From assembly GCA_019310195.1 (NCBI GenBank), contig JAFDET010000138.1, positions 1 to 8,392 on the forward strand: a DNA stretch of 8,392 nt, given 5' to 3'. Source of the DNA: Deltaproteobacteria bacterium (GTDB taxonomy: Bacteria; Myxococcota_A; UBA9160; JAFDET01). Within the stretch, counting starts at the first letter, position 1. The number at the start of each line of letters is the position of its first letter. Below are positions 1-6,318 of the stretch, in pieces. The position numbers and the translations under genes were made by a program. The notes beneath the pieces were generated by a model that saw only the letters and a list, made by a program, of their open reading frames with translations, did not search any database and was not told the origin of the DNA.

Positions 1-1115
1 TCGGCAATGCCCACGTCGTAGAAGCGCTCCGGGAAGACGCGACTGAAGCGGTCCAGGCCGGTGCCATCGGCCATGGCCGCAGTGATCCCCACGATGCGGT
101 CGTCGTCGCGCGCCAGCCGGATCAGGGTGTCGGCAAAGATCTGCTGGTACTTGGGCGGTCCGGGCTTCGAGGTGCGCATCTTGCCCGACTCGATCTCGAA
201 GGCGCCCACGCCGTGGTACCGGAAGGGATCCTGCTGGGCCGGCTCGTAGCCGTATCCCTTGGCGGTCAGCACGTGCACCAGGATCGGACCCTCGCCGTTG
301 GCCAGCATCTGCTTCACGTTCTCGAAGGTCTCCAGCAGCACGTCGATGCGGTGGCCCTGGATGGGGCCCACGTACCGGAAGTTCAGGGCTTCGAAGAGCA
401 GCCCCGGCGAGAAGAAGACCTTCAGCGACTCCTCGGCCTTCCCGGCCCAGTGCAGCATGTCGCCGGGCATGGAGCCCAGGAACTCCTTGGCCCAGCCCTT
501 GATCGTTCGCACCATGGGCTTCGAGAGCTTGCGCGACAGGAAATCGGACAGGGCGCCCACGTTGGGCGAGATGGACATCTCGTTGTCGTTGAGCACCACC
601 ACCAGGTTCTTCTGCTGCAGATGCCCGGCCTGGTTCAGCCCCTCGAAGGCCATGCCGCACGTCATGCCGCCGTCGCCGATGAGCGCGATGGCGCAGCCTT
701 CCTGCCCCTTGTGCTGCATGGCGCGCGCCATGCCCAGGGCGGCCGAGATCGACGTGCCCGCGTGGCCGGCGCCGAAATGGTCGTACTCCGACTCGGAGCG
801 GCGCAGGAACTTGGCGATTCCGCCCTCGGTGCCGATCTTCTCGAAGGCTTTGCGACGCCCCGTCAGCATCTTGTGTCCGTAGCCCTGGTGTCCCACGTCG
901 AGCACCAGGCGATCGCGCGGTGTATCGAAGACGTAGTGAATGGCGGTGATCAGCTCGACGGCCCCCAGGCTCGACGCCAGGTGCCCGCCGGTGCGCGACA
1001 CCTTCTCGATGATCTCCTCGCGCAGCTCCTCGGCGACACGGCGCACCTGATCCCGGGGCACCCGCCGCAGATCGGCGGGCGAATCGATCCCCGTCAGCAG
1101 CCGCTCCTCGCTCAT
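1..1115 (-). CDS. dxs: 1-deoxy-D-xylulose-5-phosphate synthase (DXS), N-terminal 371 residues, cut by window edge
   Basis: Cytoplasmic ThDP-dependent enzyme that condenses pyruvate with glyceraldehyde 3-phosphate to DXP, the first step of the MEP isoprenoid pathway and a source of thiamine and pyridoxal precursors. Visible landmarks: the GGH segment with His45, DVGHQGY with His76, and the thiamine diphosphate motif from GDG (147-149) to NDN (176-178), followed by EMSISPNVGAL. The second, pyrimidine-binding domain begins near residue 318 and is cut just before the family's IAEQHA motif; the last two bases (GA on the coding strand) fit its catalytic Glu. About 60% of a usual 620-640 residue protein is present. 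The ATG at 1115 overlaps the ispA stop (ATGA) and has a GGAGG 5 bases upstream (1121-1125). It follows ispA in the same pathway, so co-translation is likely. No defect is seen in the visible part. Confidence 0.97.
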   Translation of the reverse strand, partial: MSEERLLTGIDSPADLRRVPRDQVRRVAEELREEIIEKVSRTGGHLASSLGAVELITAIHYVFDTPRDRLVLDVGHQGYGHKMLTGRRKAFEKIGTEGGIAKFLRRSESEYDHFGAGHAGTSISAALGMARAMQHKGQEGCAIALIGDGGMTCGMAFEGLNQAGHLQQKNLVVVLNDNEMSISPNVGALSDFLSRKLSKPMVRTIKGWAKEFLGSMPGDMLHWAGKAEESLKVFFSPGLLFEALNFRYVGPIQGHRIDVLLETFENVKQMLANGEGPILVHVLTAKGYGYEPAQQDPFRYHGVGAFEIESGKMRTSKPGPPKYQQIFADTLIRLARDDDRIVGITAAMADGTGLDRFSRVFPERFYDVGIA

Positions 1116-1951
1116 TGCCTCCTCCGCACCGCGAAACGCGCCAGCTCTCGCAGGGGCTCGGCACCCTCGCCCAGAGTCTCGATCTCGGCGAGCGCCGTGT
1201 CCAGAAGCGCCTCGGCCCGCTGGCGGGCGGCTTCGCGTCCCAGGGCCCGGACCATGGAGCAGGCGCCGTCTTCGTGCTCGTCCAGGAGATCGTCCGCGAT
1301 CTGGAAGGCCACGCCCACGCCCTCGGCGAACCGCCGCAGACGCGCCAGGATATCGTCTTCGGCACCGGCCAGGCGGGCGCCGGACACTACCGAGGCGGCG
1401 ATCAGTGCCGCGGACTTGCGGGCGTGTACGGACTCGATGCGTCCGGCGTCGGTGTCCGAGGCGTCGAACTCCAGATCATCCACCTGGCCTCCCACCAGCT
1501 GTCGCGAGCCCGCCGCCTCGGCCAGGTCGCGCACCGCGCCGAGCACCCGCGCAGGCTCGGCGTCGCCGTCCCGAGCCAGCGCGCCGAACGCGGCCGCCAG
1601 CAGCGCGTCGCCCGCCAGCACGGCCGTGGCCTCGCCGAAGGCAACGTGAACACTGGGGCGGCCCCGGCGCTCGTCGTCGTCGTCCATACAGGGAAGATCG
1701 TCGTGGATCAGCGAGTAGGTGTGGATCAGCTCGACGGCCGTTGCGGCCGGCAGCGCCGCCTCAGGCCGGGCACCTACCGCCTCGGCGGCGGCCACCGCCA
1801 GGGTCGGCCGCAGACGCTTGCCGCCGGGAAAAACCAGGTGACGCATGGCGGCGTGGAGCCTCGCCGGAGGCTCGCTGGCCGGTGGAATCGTTTCGTCGAG
1901 GGCGCGCTCCAGCAGGGGCGCGCGCTCGCGCAGATAGGCCCGCGCGTCCAC
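1112..1951 (-). CDS. ispA: Polyprenyl (farnesyl/geranyl) diphosphate synthase, IspA family
   Basis: Short-chain trans-prenyltransferase that adds isopentenyl diphosphate to DMAPP/GPP, giving farnesyl diphosphate for undecaprenyl carrier and quinone synthesis. From a GTG start it has 279 residues. Motifs: GGKRLRP (43-49), first Asp-rich motif DDLPCMD (84-90) with RRGRP (95-99), LAGDAL (112-117), GGQ (154-156), the RKSAALI lysine (179) and second Asp-rich motif DDLLD (220-224). The start is GTG at 1951, which shares one base with the xseB stop (TAGTG) and has GAGGAG 11 bases upstream; an ATG 45 bases further up lies inside xseB and adds an Arg-rich stretch unlike the family. Odd: the loop after DDLLD is about 14 residues shorter than in E. 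coli IspA, and the usual LGK..G.D element with its lysine is missing (see findings). Product chain length cannot be read from the sequence; GGPP synthase is an alternative. Confidence 0.93.
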   Translation of the reverse strand: MDARAYLRERAPLLERALDETIPPASEPPARLHAAMRHLVFPGGKRLRPTLAVAAAEAVGARPEAALPAATAVELIHTYSLIHDDLPCMDDDDERRGRPSVHVAFGEATAVLAGDALLAAAFGALARDGDAEPARVLGAVRDLAEAAGSRQLVGGQVDDLEFDASDTDAGRIESVHARKSAALIAASVVSGARLAGAEDDILARLRRFAEGVGVAFQIADDLLDEHEDGACSMVRALGREAARQRAEALLDTALAEIETLGEGAEPLRELARFAVRRRQ

Positions 1952-2262
1952 TAGTCGTCGCTCTCCTCGGGCTCCTCGAAGTCCTCGACCGTCCACTCCC
2001 CGCTCTCGCGGGTCAGCACTTGAATGCGACGCTCGGCCTGCTTGAGCTGCTCGGCACAGCGGCGCGAAAGGGCCACCCCGTCTTCGAAGGCCGCCAGCGC
2101 GGCCTCGAGCTCGAGCTCGCCGCCTTCCAGATGACTCACCACCTGCTCCAGGCGCTCGAGTGCGGCCTCGAACGACAACTCGTCGGCACCCAATGCTGCG
2201 TCACCCGGCAGGCCTGCGGGGTCGGCGGTCTTCGCGGGATCGGCTTCTCGCGCTCTGGTCAT
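1951..2262 (-). CDS. xseB: Exodeoxyribonuclease VII small subunit
   Basis: Small non-catalytic subunit of exonuclease VII, which degrades single-stranded DNA to short oligonucleotides. The family core runs from LSFEAALERLEQVV (29-42) through LEGGELELEAALAAFEDGVALSRRC (about 45-69) to LKQAERRIQVL (73-83): two helices forming the coiled-coil hairpin that wraps the large subunit. At 103 residues it is longer than the usual 70-80, because of about 28 extra N-terminal residues rich in Ala, Pro and Asp and a Glu/Asp-rich tail (EDFEEPEESDD). The ATG at 2262 has GGAGG 14 bases upstream, which is too far to be ideal. A TTG at residue 24 would give the usual length, so the N-terminus is uncertain. The stop overlaps the ispA GTG. 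It is separated from xseA by 107 bp holding a likely promoter, so xseB-ispA-dxs may be transcribed on their own. Confidence 0.92.
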   Translation of the reverse strand: MTRAREADPAKTADPAGLPGDAALGADELSFEAALERLEQVVSHLEGGELELEAALAAFEDGVALSRRCAEQLKQAERRIQVLTRESGEWTVEDFEEPEESDD

Positions 2263-2300
2263 GGAACGAACGCTGGCCTCCGCGCAGCAGGTTGAGCGCG

Positions 2301-2329
2301 ATGCTATCCGCGAGGTGCCCGAGCGTCAA
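2301..2329 (-). promoter_or_regulatory. Putative sigma70-type promoter for xseB-ispA-dxs
   Basis: In the 107-bp xseA-xseB gap the minus strand reads TTGACG (2329-2324), a 17-base spacer, then TAGCAT (2306-2301). That is 5/6 and 4/6 to the -35 and -10 consensus at ideal spacing. Transcription would start near 2294, leaving a leader of about 32 nt that contains a GGAGG (2281-2277) before the xseB ATG. The gap is less GC-rich than its surroundings. No hairpin with a T-run is seen after the xseA stop, so read-through from xseA is also possible. Prediction from sequence only. Confidence 0.55.
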
Positions 2330-2369
2330 ACCGGACTCGAGGTCGAAACGCCTGTTTTCAAAGGGACTT

Positions 2370-3605
2370 TTACTTGATGGCGGGCGCCGGATCCAGGGGG
2401 CGGGTCGATTCCACCGCGGCTTCGATCTCGGCCTCGGCCACCCGGATCGAGAGAACTTCGCCCGGGGGCGCCTGGTCGGCCCGGCGCACGATCGCCCCGT
2501 CCGACTCGCGGCGCACCAGCGCATAGCCCCGCCCCAGAACGGCCAGGGGCGAGAGGGAGTCCATGCGGGCCGCCAGCTGCCCCAGCACCGCGCGTGCCTC
2601 CGTGACCCGCGCCTCGGCAACGCGCGACAGCGAGCGGGCGGCCACCTGAAAGCGAGCGCGCTGGGCTGCCAGACGTGCCGAGGGTGCGTGGGCCCACAAG
2701 GCAGCCCGTCCGCGCTCCCAGCGAGCCGTCAGCCGCTCCAACAGCGTCGATCCGGCGCGCTGGAGTCGGCGCCGGTCCCGGGCCAGATCGCTGGCCAGAG
2801 CGGCGCGGTCCGGCAGGGCCAGCTCTGCGGCAGCCGAGGGCGTGGGGGCGCGCACATCGGCCGTCAGGTCGGCGATGGTGATGTCCACGTCGTGGCCCAC
2901 ACCGCTCACCACGGGCACCGGCGCACGCGCGATGGCCCGCGCCAGGGTTTCGGTGTTGAAGGCCTGCAGATCTTCCAGGCTGCCCCCGCCGCGCACCAAC
3001 AGGATCACATCCACGTCGCCGGTTTCACCCAGCGCGTCCAGGGCGGCGGCCACTTCCTCCTCGGCGCCGGGCCCCTGGACCCGAGTCGGTGCGATCAGAA
3101 GCGGCGCACCCGGAAAGCGGCGGCCGGTGACTTCGATTACATCCCGCACCGCCGCCCCCGTGATCGAGGTGACCACACCCACACGCCGCGGGATCTCGGG
3201 CAGCGGCCGCTTGCGCGCCGGGTCGAACAGGCCCTCGGCTTCCAGGCGCCGGCGCAGCTGCTCGAAGGCCAGCTGCAGGGCGCCGCGACCCCGGGGCTCC
3301 AGGCGGCGCACGATGATCTGGAGATCGCCGCGCGCCTCGTACACGGTGACGTCCGCGTGGGCGAGAACCTCGAGCCCGTCCTCGGGTTCGAAGGCCAACT
3401 TTCGCACCTCGTTGCGAAACAGGGCCGCACGGATCTGGCCGCCGTCCCCCTTCAACGTGAAGTACACGTGGCCCGAACGGGGCCGCGCCAGGTTGCTGAT
3501 CTCGCCTGCGATCCACAGGCGGCCCACACGATCCTCGAGCAGGGAGCGCACACCGCGCAGGACATCGCCCACGCTGTAGATGGGAGGGGCGTCGGCGTCG
3601 GAAAT
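2370..3605 (-). CDS. xseA: Exodeoxyribonuclease VII large subunit, probable ATT start
   Basis: Catalytic subunit of exonuclease VII, acting on single-stranded DNA from both ends in mismatch repair and damage processing. Domain order: N-terminal OB-fold (about 9-105, with IYSVGDVL and GEISN at 34-38), nuclease core (about 125-330), coiled-coil arm, and C-terminal LSPLAVLGRGYALV segment. Core motifs: GLFDPARKRPLP, VTSITGAAVRDVI, RGGGSLEDL (205-213), VGHDVDITIADL (H238) and RAPTPSAAAEL (252-262). Asp155, Arg205, His238 and Asp241 match the residues reported as essential in E. coli XseA. No ATG, GTG or TTG opens the full domain. ATT at 3605 gives MSDADAPPIYSV, lies 6 bases after GAGG, and gives 411 residues with E. 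coli-like numbering. Alternatives are CTG at 3617 (CTGA overlap with the ctpA stop) and GTG at 3572, which would remove part of the first OB-fold strand. Confidence 0.95.
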   Translation of the reverse strand: MSDADAPPIYSVGDVLRGVRSLLEDRVGRLWIAGEISNLARPRSGHVYFTLKGDGGQIRAALFRNEVRKLAFEPEDGLEVLAHADVTVYEARGDLQIIVRRLEPRGRGALQLAFEQLRRRLEAEGLFDPARKRPLPEIPRRVGVVTSITGAAVRDVIEVTGRRFPGAPLLIAPTRVQGPGAEEEVAAALDALGETGDVDVILLVRGGGSLEDLQAFNTETLARAIARAPVPVVSGVGHDVDITIADLTADVRAPTPSAAAELALPDRAALASDLARDRRRLQRAGSTLLERLTARWERGRAALWAHAPSARLAAQRARFQVAARSLSRVAEARVTEARAVLGQLAARMDSLSPLAVLGRGYALVRRESDGAIVRRADQAPPGEVLSIRVAEAEIEAAVESTRPLDPAPAIK

Positions 3606-3611
3606 GGACGG

Positions 3612-3615
3612 CCTC
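3612..3615 (-). promoter_or_regulatory. Ribosome binding site deciding the xseA start
   Basis: GAGG on the minus strand, overlapping the ctpA TGA stop (TGAGG) and separated by six bases (GCCGTC-like spacer, 3611-3606) from the ATT at 3605. The CTG (3617) and GTG (3572) candidates have no comparable site at this distance. This favours ATT as the initiation codon and fits reinitiation by ribosomes finishing ctpA. Confidence 0.5.
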
Positions 3616-5005
3616 AGGGCGCCGTGTCGGGAGCCCGCGCCTGCAGCGACGTGGCTCCCTGGTCCTTGCGCAGACGCTCGAAGTAGGTCCAGCCCTTGAG
3701 CACTTCGAGTGCACGGGCCAGCTGTACGTCGGAGTCCGCCGGGCCGGCGGCCTCCGGCTCGCCCTCGGACGACCCGGCACGCGGATTCGCATCTTCCTGG
3801 GTGAAGTGACCCTCGAGATCCTTCTCGCGGATCCTCTGCGGGCCGGCGGTATCGGCTTCGCCATCCGCAGCCTGGGCCTTGACCACGATGTCCGGCGAGA
3901 TTCCCACCTCCTGGATCGAGCGCCCCGCCGGCGTGTAGTAGAGGGCGGTGGTCAGGCGCAGCGCGCGACCCCCCTCCAGCGGAAACACGGTCTGGACGGA
4001 ACCCTTGCCGAACGTCTTCACGCCGATCACCAGGGCCCGGTTCTGATCCTGCAGGGCGCCGGCCACGATTTCGGAGGCGCTCGCGGTGCCCTCGTTCACC
4101 AGGATGGTGATCGGATAGCTCGACTCGGTGCCCTCGCGGTGGGCCCGGAACTCCTGGCGCTGGCTCTCCACGCGGCCCTGGGTGTAGACGACGAGGCCGT
4201 CGTCCAGCCATACGTCCGCCACCTTCACGGCCTGGTCGAGCAGCCCGCCCGGGTTGTCGCGCATGTCGATCACGAGCCCGTCGAGCGGACCGCCCGCCTC
4301 CTGGTGGAGCTTCTCCAGTGCCTTCTCCAGGTCCTGGATCGTACGCTCCTGGAAGGCGCGGATCCGCACGTAGCCGTAGCCCGGCTCGAGCATGCGGCCG
4401 CTCACCGAGACCACCTTCACCACGTCGCGCACGATGGTGAAGGGCTGGGGCTTGTCGAATCCGTCGCGATAGACGTCGATGGTGATCTCGGTGCCCTTCT
4501 TGCCGCGCATCAGATTCACGGCGTCGAACAGCGTCATGCCCTTGGTGCTGTGGCAGTCCTCGGTCCAATCCTCGGGCACCTCCGTGGGACAGATGCCGAC
4601 GATCTGATCGCGTGGGCGGATTCCGACCTTGGCGGCCGGCGTGCCCTCGATGGGCGACACGACCTCGATATACCCATCCCGGCGCTTGGTGATCTCGATG
4701 CCCAGACCGTGGAACTCACCCTTGGTGTCGACCTGCATCTCCTGGTAGGCATCGTTGTCCAGGTACGAGGAGTGGGGGTCGAGCTGCTGCAGCATCCCGT
4801 TCACCGCACCCTTGAGAAGGGCCTTCTCCTCCACCGGCTCCACATAGTGGCGGCGCACGTGGGTGAGCACGCTGGTGAACAGGCTCAGGTCCTCGTAGTC
4901 CGTGGCCGCGAGGCTGCCGACCGTACCGCCGATCACGCCCGCGAGAGCGGAAACCACGACCCCGGCCAGGAATACGAAGAAAACGGAAAACTTGTTGCGC
5001 CGCAT
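3614..5005 (-). CDS. ctpA: Carboxyl-terminal processing protease (S41A family, PDZ domain)
   Basis: Periplasmic serine protease of the Prc/CtpA family, which cleaves proteins from their C-terminal ends; in other bacteria it controls peptidoglycan hydrolases. 463 residues from the ATG at 5005. N-terminal hydrophobic segment (about 7-32) acts as signal or anchor. Then comes the helical S41 N-domain with LDPHSSYLD (75-83), a PDZ domain (about 88-190), and the S41 core with RDNPGGLLDQAV. The catalytic dyad is Ser309 (in EGTASASEI) and Lys334 (TFGKGSVQ), with Gln338; the 25-residue Ser-Lys spacing is that of E. coli Prc. A C-terminal extension (about 400-463), acidic and Gly/Pro-rich, ends in a helix resembling ARALEVLKGW. 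Odd: the PDZ carries an insertion with Cys139 and Cys151. The Shine-Dalgarno is weak (AGG 9 bases upstream). Its position after ftsEX-envC suggests a role in cell-wall turnover. Confidence 0.96.
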   Translation of the reverse strand: MRRNKFSVFFVFLAGVVVSALAGVIGGTVGSLAATDYEDLSLFTSVLTHVRRHYVEPVEEKALLKGAVNGMLQQLDPHSSYLDNDAYQEMQVDTKGEFHGLGIEITKRRDGYIEVVSPIEGTPAAKVGIRPRDQIVGICPTEVPEDWTEDCHSTKGMTLFDAVNLMRGKKGTEITIDVYRDGFDKPQPFTIVRDVVKVVSVSGRMLEPGYGYVRIRAFQERTIQDLEKALEKLHQEAGGPLDGLVIDMRDNPGGLLDQAVKVADVWLDDGLVVYTQGRVESQRQEFRAHREGTESSYPITILVNEGTASASEIVAGALQDQNRALVIGVKTFGKGSVQTVFPLEGGRALRLTTALYYTPAGRSIQEVGISPDIVVKAQAADGEADTAGPQRIREKDLEGHFTQEDANPRAGSSEGEPEAAGPADSDVQLARALEVLKGWTYFERLRKDQGATSLQARAPDTAP

Positions 5006-5109
5006 GGATTTTGACCTACTTCCCACAGATGAACTGCGCGTTTGCGCGTCGGGTTCCGGAAGGCCCGCTGGGGCCCCACTCGAATTCGGCGACTCGCGCC
5101 GGCCTCTTG

Positions 5110-5123
5110 ATGGCATCAGCCAT
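5110..5123. repeat. Inverted repeat ATGGC-(4)-GCCAT
   Basis: A perfect 5-bp inverted repeat with a 4-base loop (5110-5114 and 5119-5123). It overlaps the last bases of the TAGAAT -10-like hexamer and would span the transcription start. It could be a small operator or an RNA hairpin at the 5' end of the ctpA leader. Five-base arms can occur by chance, so weight is low. Confidence 0.3.
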
Positions 5124-5130
5124 TCTAACG

Positions 5131-5140
5131 CCCCCCCCCC
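5131..5140. repeat. Homopolymer tract, C10 on plus / G10 on minus
   Basis: Ten consecutive C on the plus strand, the only homopolymer of this length in the window. It lies 3 bases upstream (minus strand) of the TAGAAT hexamer, within what would be the promoter spacer of ctpA. Tracts of this length are prone to strand slippage and to sequencing-length error. Confidence 0.9.
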
Positions 5141-5166
5141 GATGACCGCACCGGAAACCGGCAAGA

Positions 5167-6318
5167 TCAATTGGATCGGAGCCAGCGCCGGGGATTCAGC
5201 GATTCCCTGCCCCGGCGCACCTCGAAGTAGAGCCGGGGACCCGCCAGCGAGCCGGTATCGCCCGCCGAACCCAGCACGTGTCGCGAGGCGACGGCCTGGC
5301 CCACCTGCACCCCGATGTCGTCCAGGTGGCCGTAGACCGTGAAGTAGCGGTCGCCGTGGTCGAGGATCAGCAGCCGCCCGTAGCCCCTGAACCAGCCGGC
5401 AAAGGCCACGTGGCCCGCCGCCACCGCCCGCACATCCATCCCACGGGGCGCCTCGAAATCCAAGCCCTTCCGGAAGGTCTCGGTATTGAACTCGCTGTCC
5501 ACCACGCGCCCGAAGTCGCCCACGATGGGCGCCTTCACCGGCGGATCGAGTGTGCCGCGCAACGTGTCGAAGGCGACCGCGCCGATGATCGAGGGGGCCT
5601 CGGGCTCGTCGCGCAGCTGGGCCAGGGTCTCCTCCAATCCCCGGGCCGCGGTCTCCAGCTCCACCAGGGCGGCGCGTTCGGCGCCGCGGCTCTGGTGCAG
5701 GCGGGCCGCCAGCCGCCGCTTGGCGTGCCGCTCTGCCGCGAGCTGCTGGGAGCGCTGGCGCAATCGTTGCGCCGCCGCCTCGTGGCGGACGGACGCCTCG
5801 CGCGCCTCGGAACGAGCACGGGCCAGGGCCTCCTCCTGACGGTGGTGGCGCGCCAGCAGATCCCTGTCGTGGCTCAGCAGCAGCCGCAGGGCGTAGACCC
5901 GCGACAGGAAGTCGCGCACGTCCTCGGCCGAAAACAGCATGGACAGGGCGCCCCGATCGCCCGCCCTGTAGAGGGCGACCGCCCGACGAGACATGGTGCG
6001 CTCGGTGCGCTCGAGCGCGACGGCCAGCTCCTGCGCCTCGATCTCCACGGCCACCAGCTTGGCGTGCTCCTCCTCCGCGCGTGCCGCCGCGCGCGCCACG
6101 GCGGTGGTCAGGGCCACGGCGGATCGGTCCAGGGCCTCCACCGTCTCGAGCAGACCGCGTTGCTCCAACTCGTACGCCGATACGCGCTGGCGGCTGTCTT
6201 CGATGGCGGCGCGCAACCGCTGGAGGTCGTCTTCGCGGTCCGCTCCGGCACTCGATCCGGCGAGCGCCAGCAATCCGATGCCGGCGAGTCGGGCCACCCG
6301 CCGACCGCGGAGTCTCAC
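5167..6318 (-). CDS. envC: EnvC-like murein hydrolase activator (coiled coil plus degenerate LytM/M23 domain)
   Basis: Periplasmic partner of FtsEX. In E. coli, EnvC binds the FtsX outer loop and activates the amidases AmiA/AmiB that split septal peptidoglycan. 383 residues: signal peptide MRLRGRRVARLAGIGLLALA with probable cleavage near SAGA-DRE (about residue 26), a long charged, Ala/Arg/Glu-rich coiled coil (about 27-245), then a LytM domain (about 262-380) with KAPIVGDFGR, GLDFEAPRGMDVRAVAAGHV, RGYGRLLILDHGD and YGHL. The active-site HxGxD reads RKGLD (His replaced by Arg283, Asp287 kept) and the late HLHFEV reads RLYFEV, so the zinc site is lost and an activator role fits better than a hydrolase. 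The GTG at 6318 overlaps the ftsX stop (GTGA); another in-frame GTG lies 9 bases upstream. Alternative name: M23 family peptidase. Confidence 0.93.
   Translation of the reverse strand: MRLRGRRVARLAGIGLLALAGSSAGADREDDLQRLRAAIEDSRQRVSAYELEQRGLLETVEALDRSAVALTTAVARAAARAEEEHAKLVAVEIEAQELAVALERTERTMSRRAVALYRAGDRGALSMLFSAEDVRDFLSRVYALRLLLSHDRDLLARHHRQEEALARARSEAREASVRHEAAAQRLRQRSQQLAAERHAKRRLAARLHQSRGAERAALVELETAARGLEETLAQLRDEPEAPSIIGAVAFDTLRGTLDPPVKAPIVGDFGRVVDSEFNTETFRKGLDFEAPRGMDVRAVAAGHVAFAGWFRGYGRLLILDHGDRYFTVYGHLDDIGVQVGQAVASRHVLGSAGDTGSLAGPRLYFEVRRGRESLNPRRWLRSN

Larger units (their letters stand above)
5006..5166 (-). promoter_or_regulatory. envC-ctpA intergenic region, possible ctpA promoter
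   Basis: 161 bases with no gene, the largest gap in the window. On the minus strand it holds, in order: a short CCGG-TTT-CCGG hairpin with no T-run (around 5151-5162), a run of ten G (5140-5131), TAGAAT (5127-5122; 5/6 to a -10 box), and ATGGC-TGAT-GCCAT at the expected start of transcription. Further down are the palindromes TGGGGCCCCA (5078-5069) and TTCCGGAA (5061-5054), and CGCG-TTTG-CGCG near 5043. No good -35 lies 16-18 bp upstream of TAGAAT, so the promoter is tentative. No open frame here looks coding. Confidence 0.35.

Noticed and set aside
213..1649. Long plus-strand open frame of 478 codons opposite dxs and ispA
   Set aside because: Arises from high GC: its translation is low-complexity (His, Gln, Ala, Arg-rich), has no family motifs, and lies opposite two well-supported genes.
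1669..1684. GTC trinucleotide repeat
   Set aside because: It encodes the Asp run of the first Asp-rich motif in IspA, so it is explained by protein function.
2160..3686. Plus-strand open frame of 508 codons opposite xseB and xseA
   Set aside because: Mirror frame of conserved minus-strand genes, with no domain signature and biased composition.
3606..4568. Upstream extension of the xseA frame through ctpA
   Set aside because: The frame stays open by chance within ctpA; the added sequence is Arg/Gly-rich and unrelated to exonuclease VII.
3806..5014. Plus-strand open frame of 402 codons opposite ctpA
   Set aside because: Exact antisense shadow of the protease gene; His/Leu/Asp-rich string with no recognisable fold.
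5151..5164. CCGG-TTT-CCGG hairpin after envC as a terminator
   Set aside because: Only four base pairs plus a wobble, and no T-run follows, so not a convincing intrinsic terminator.
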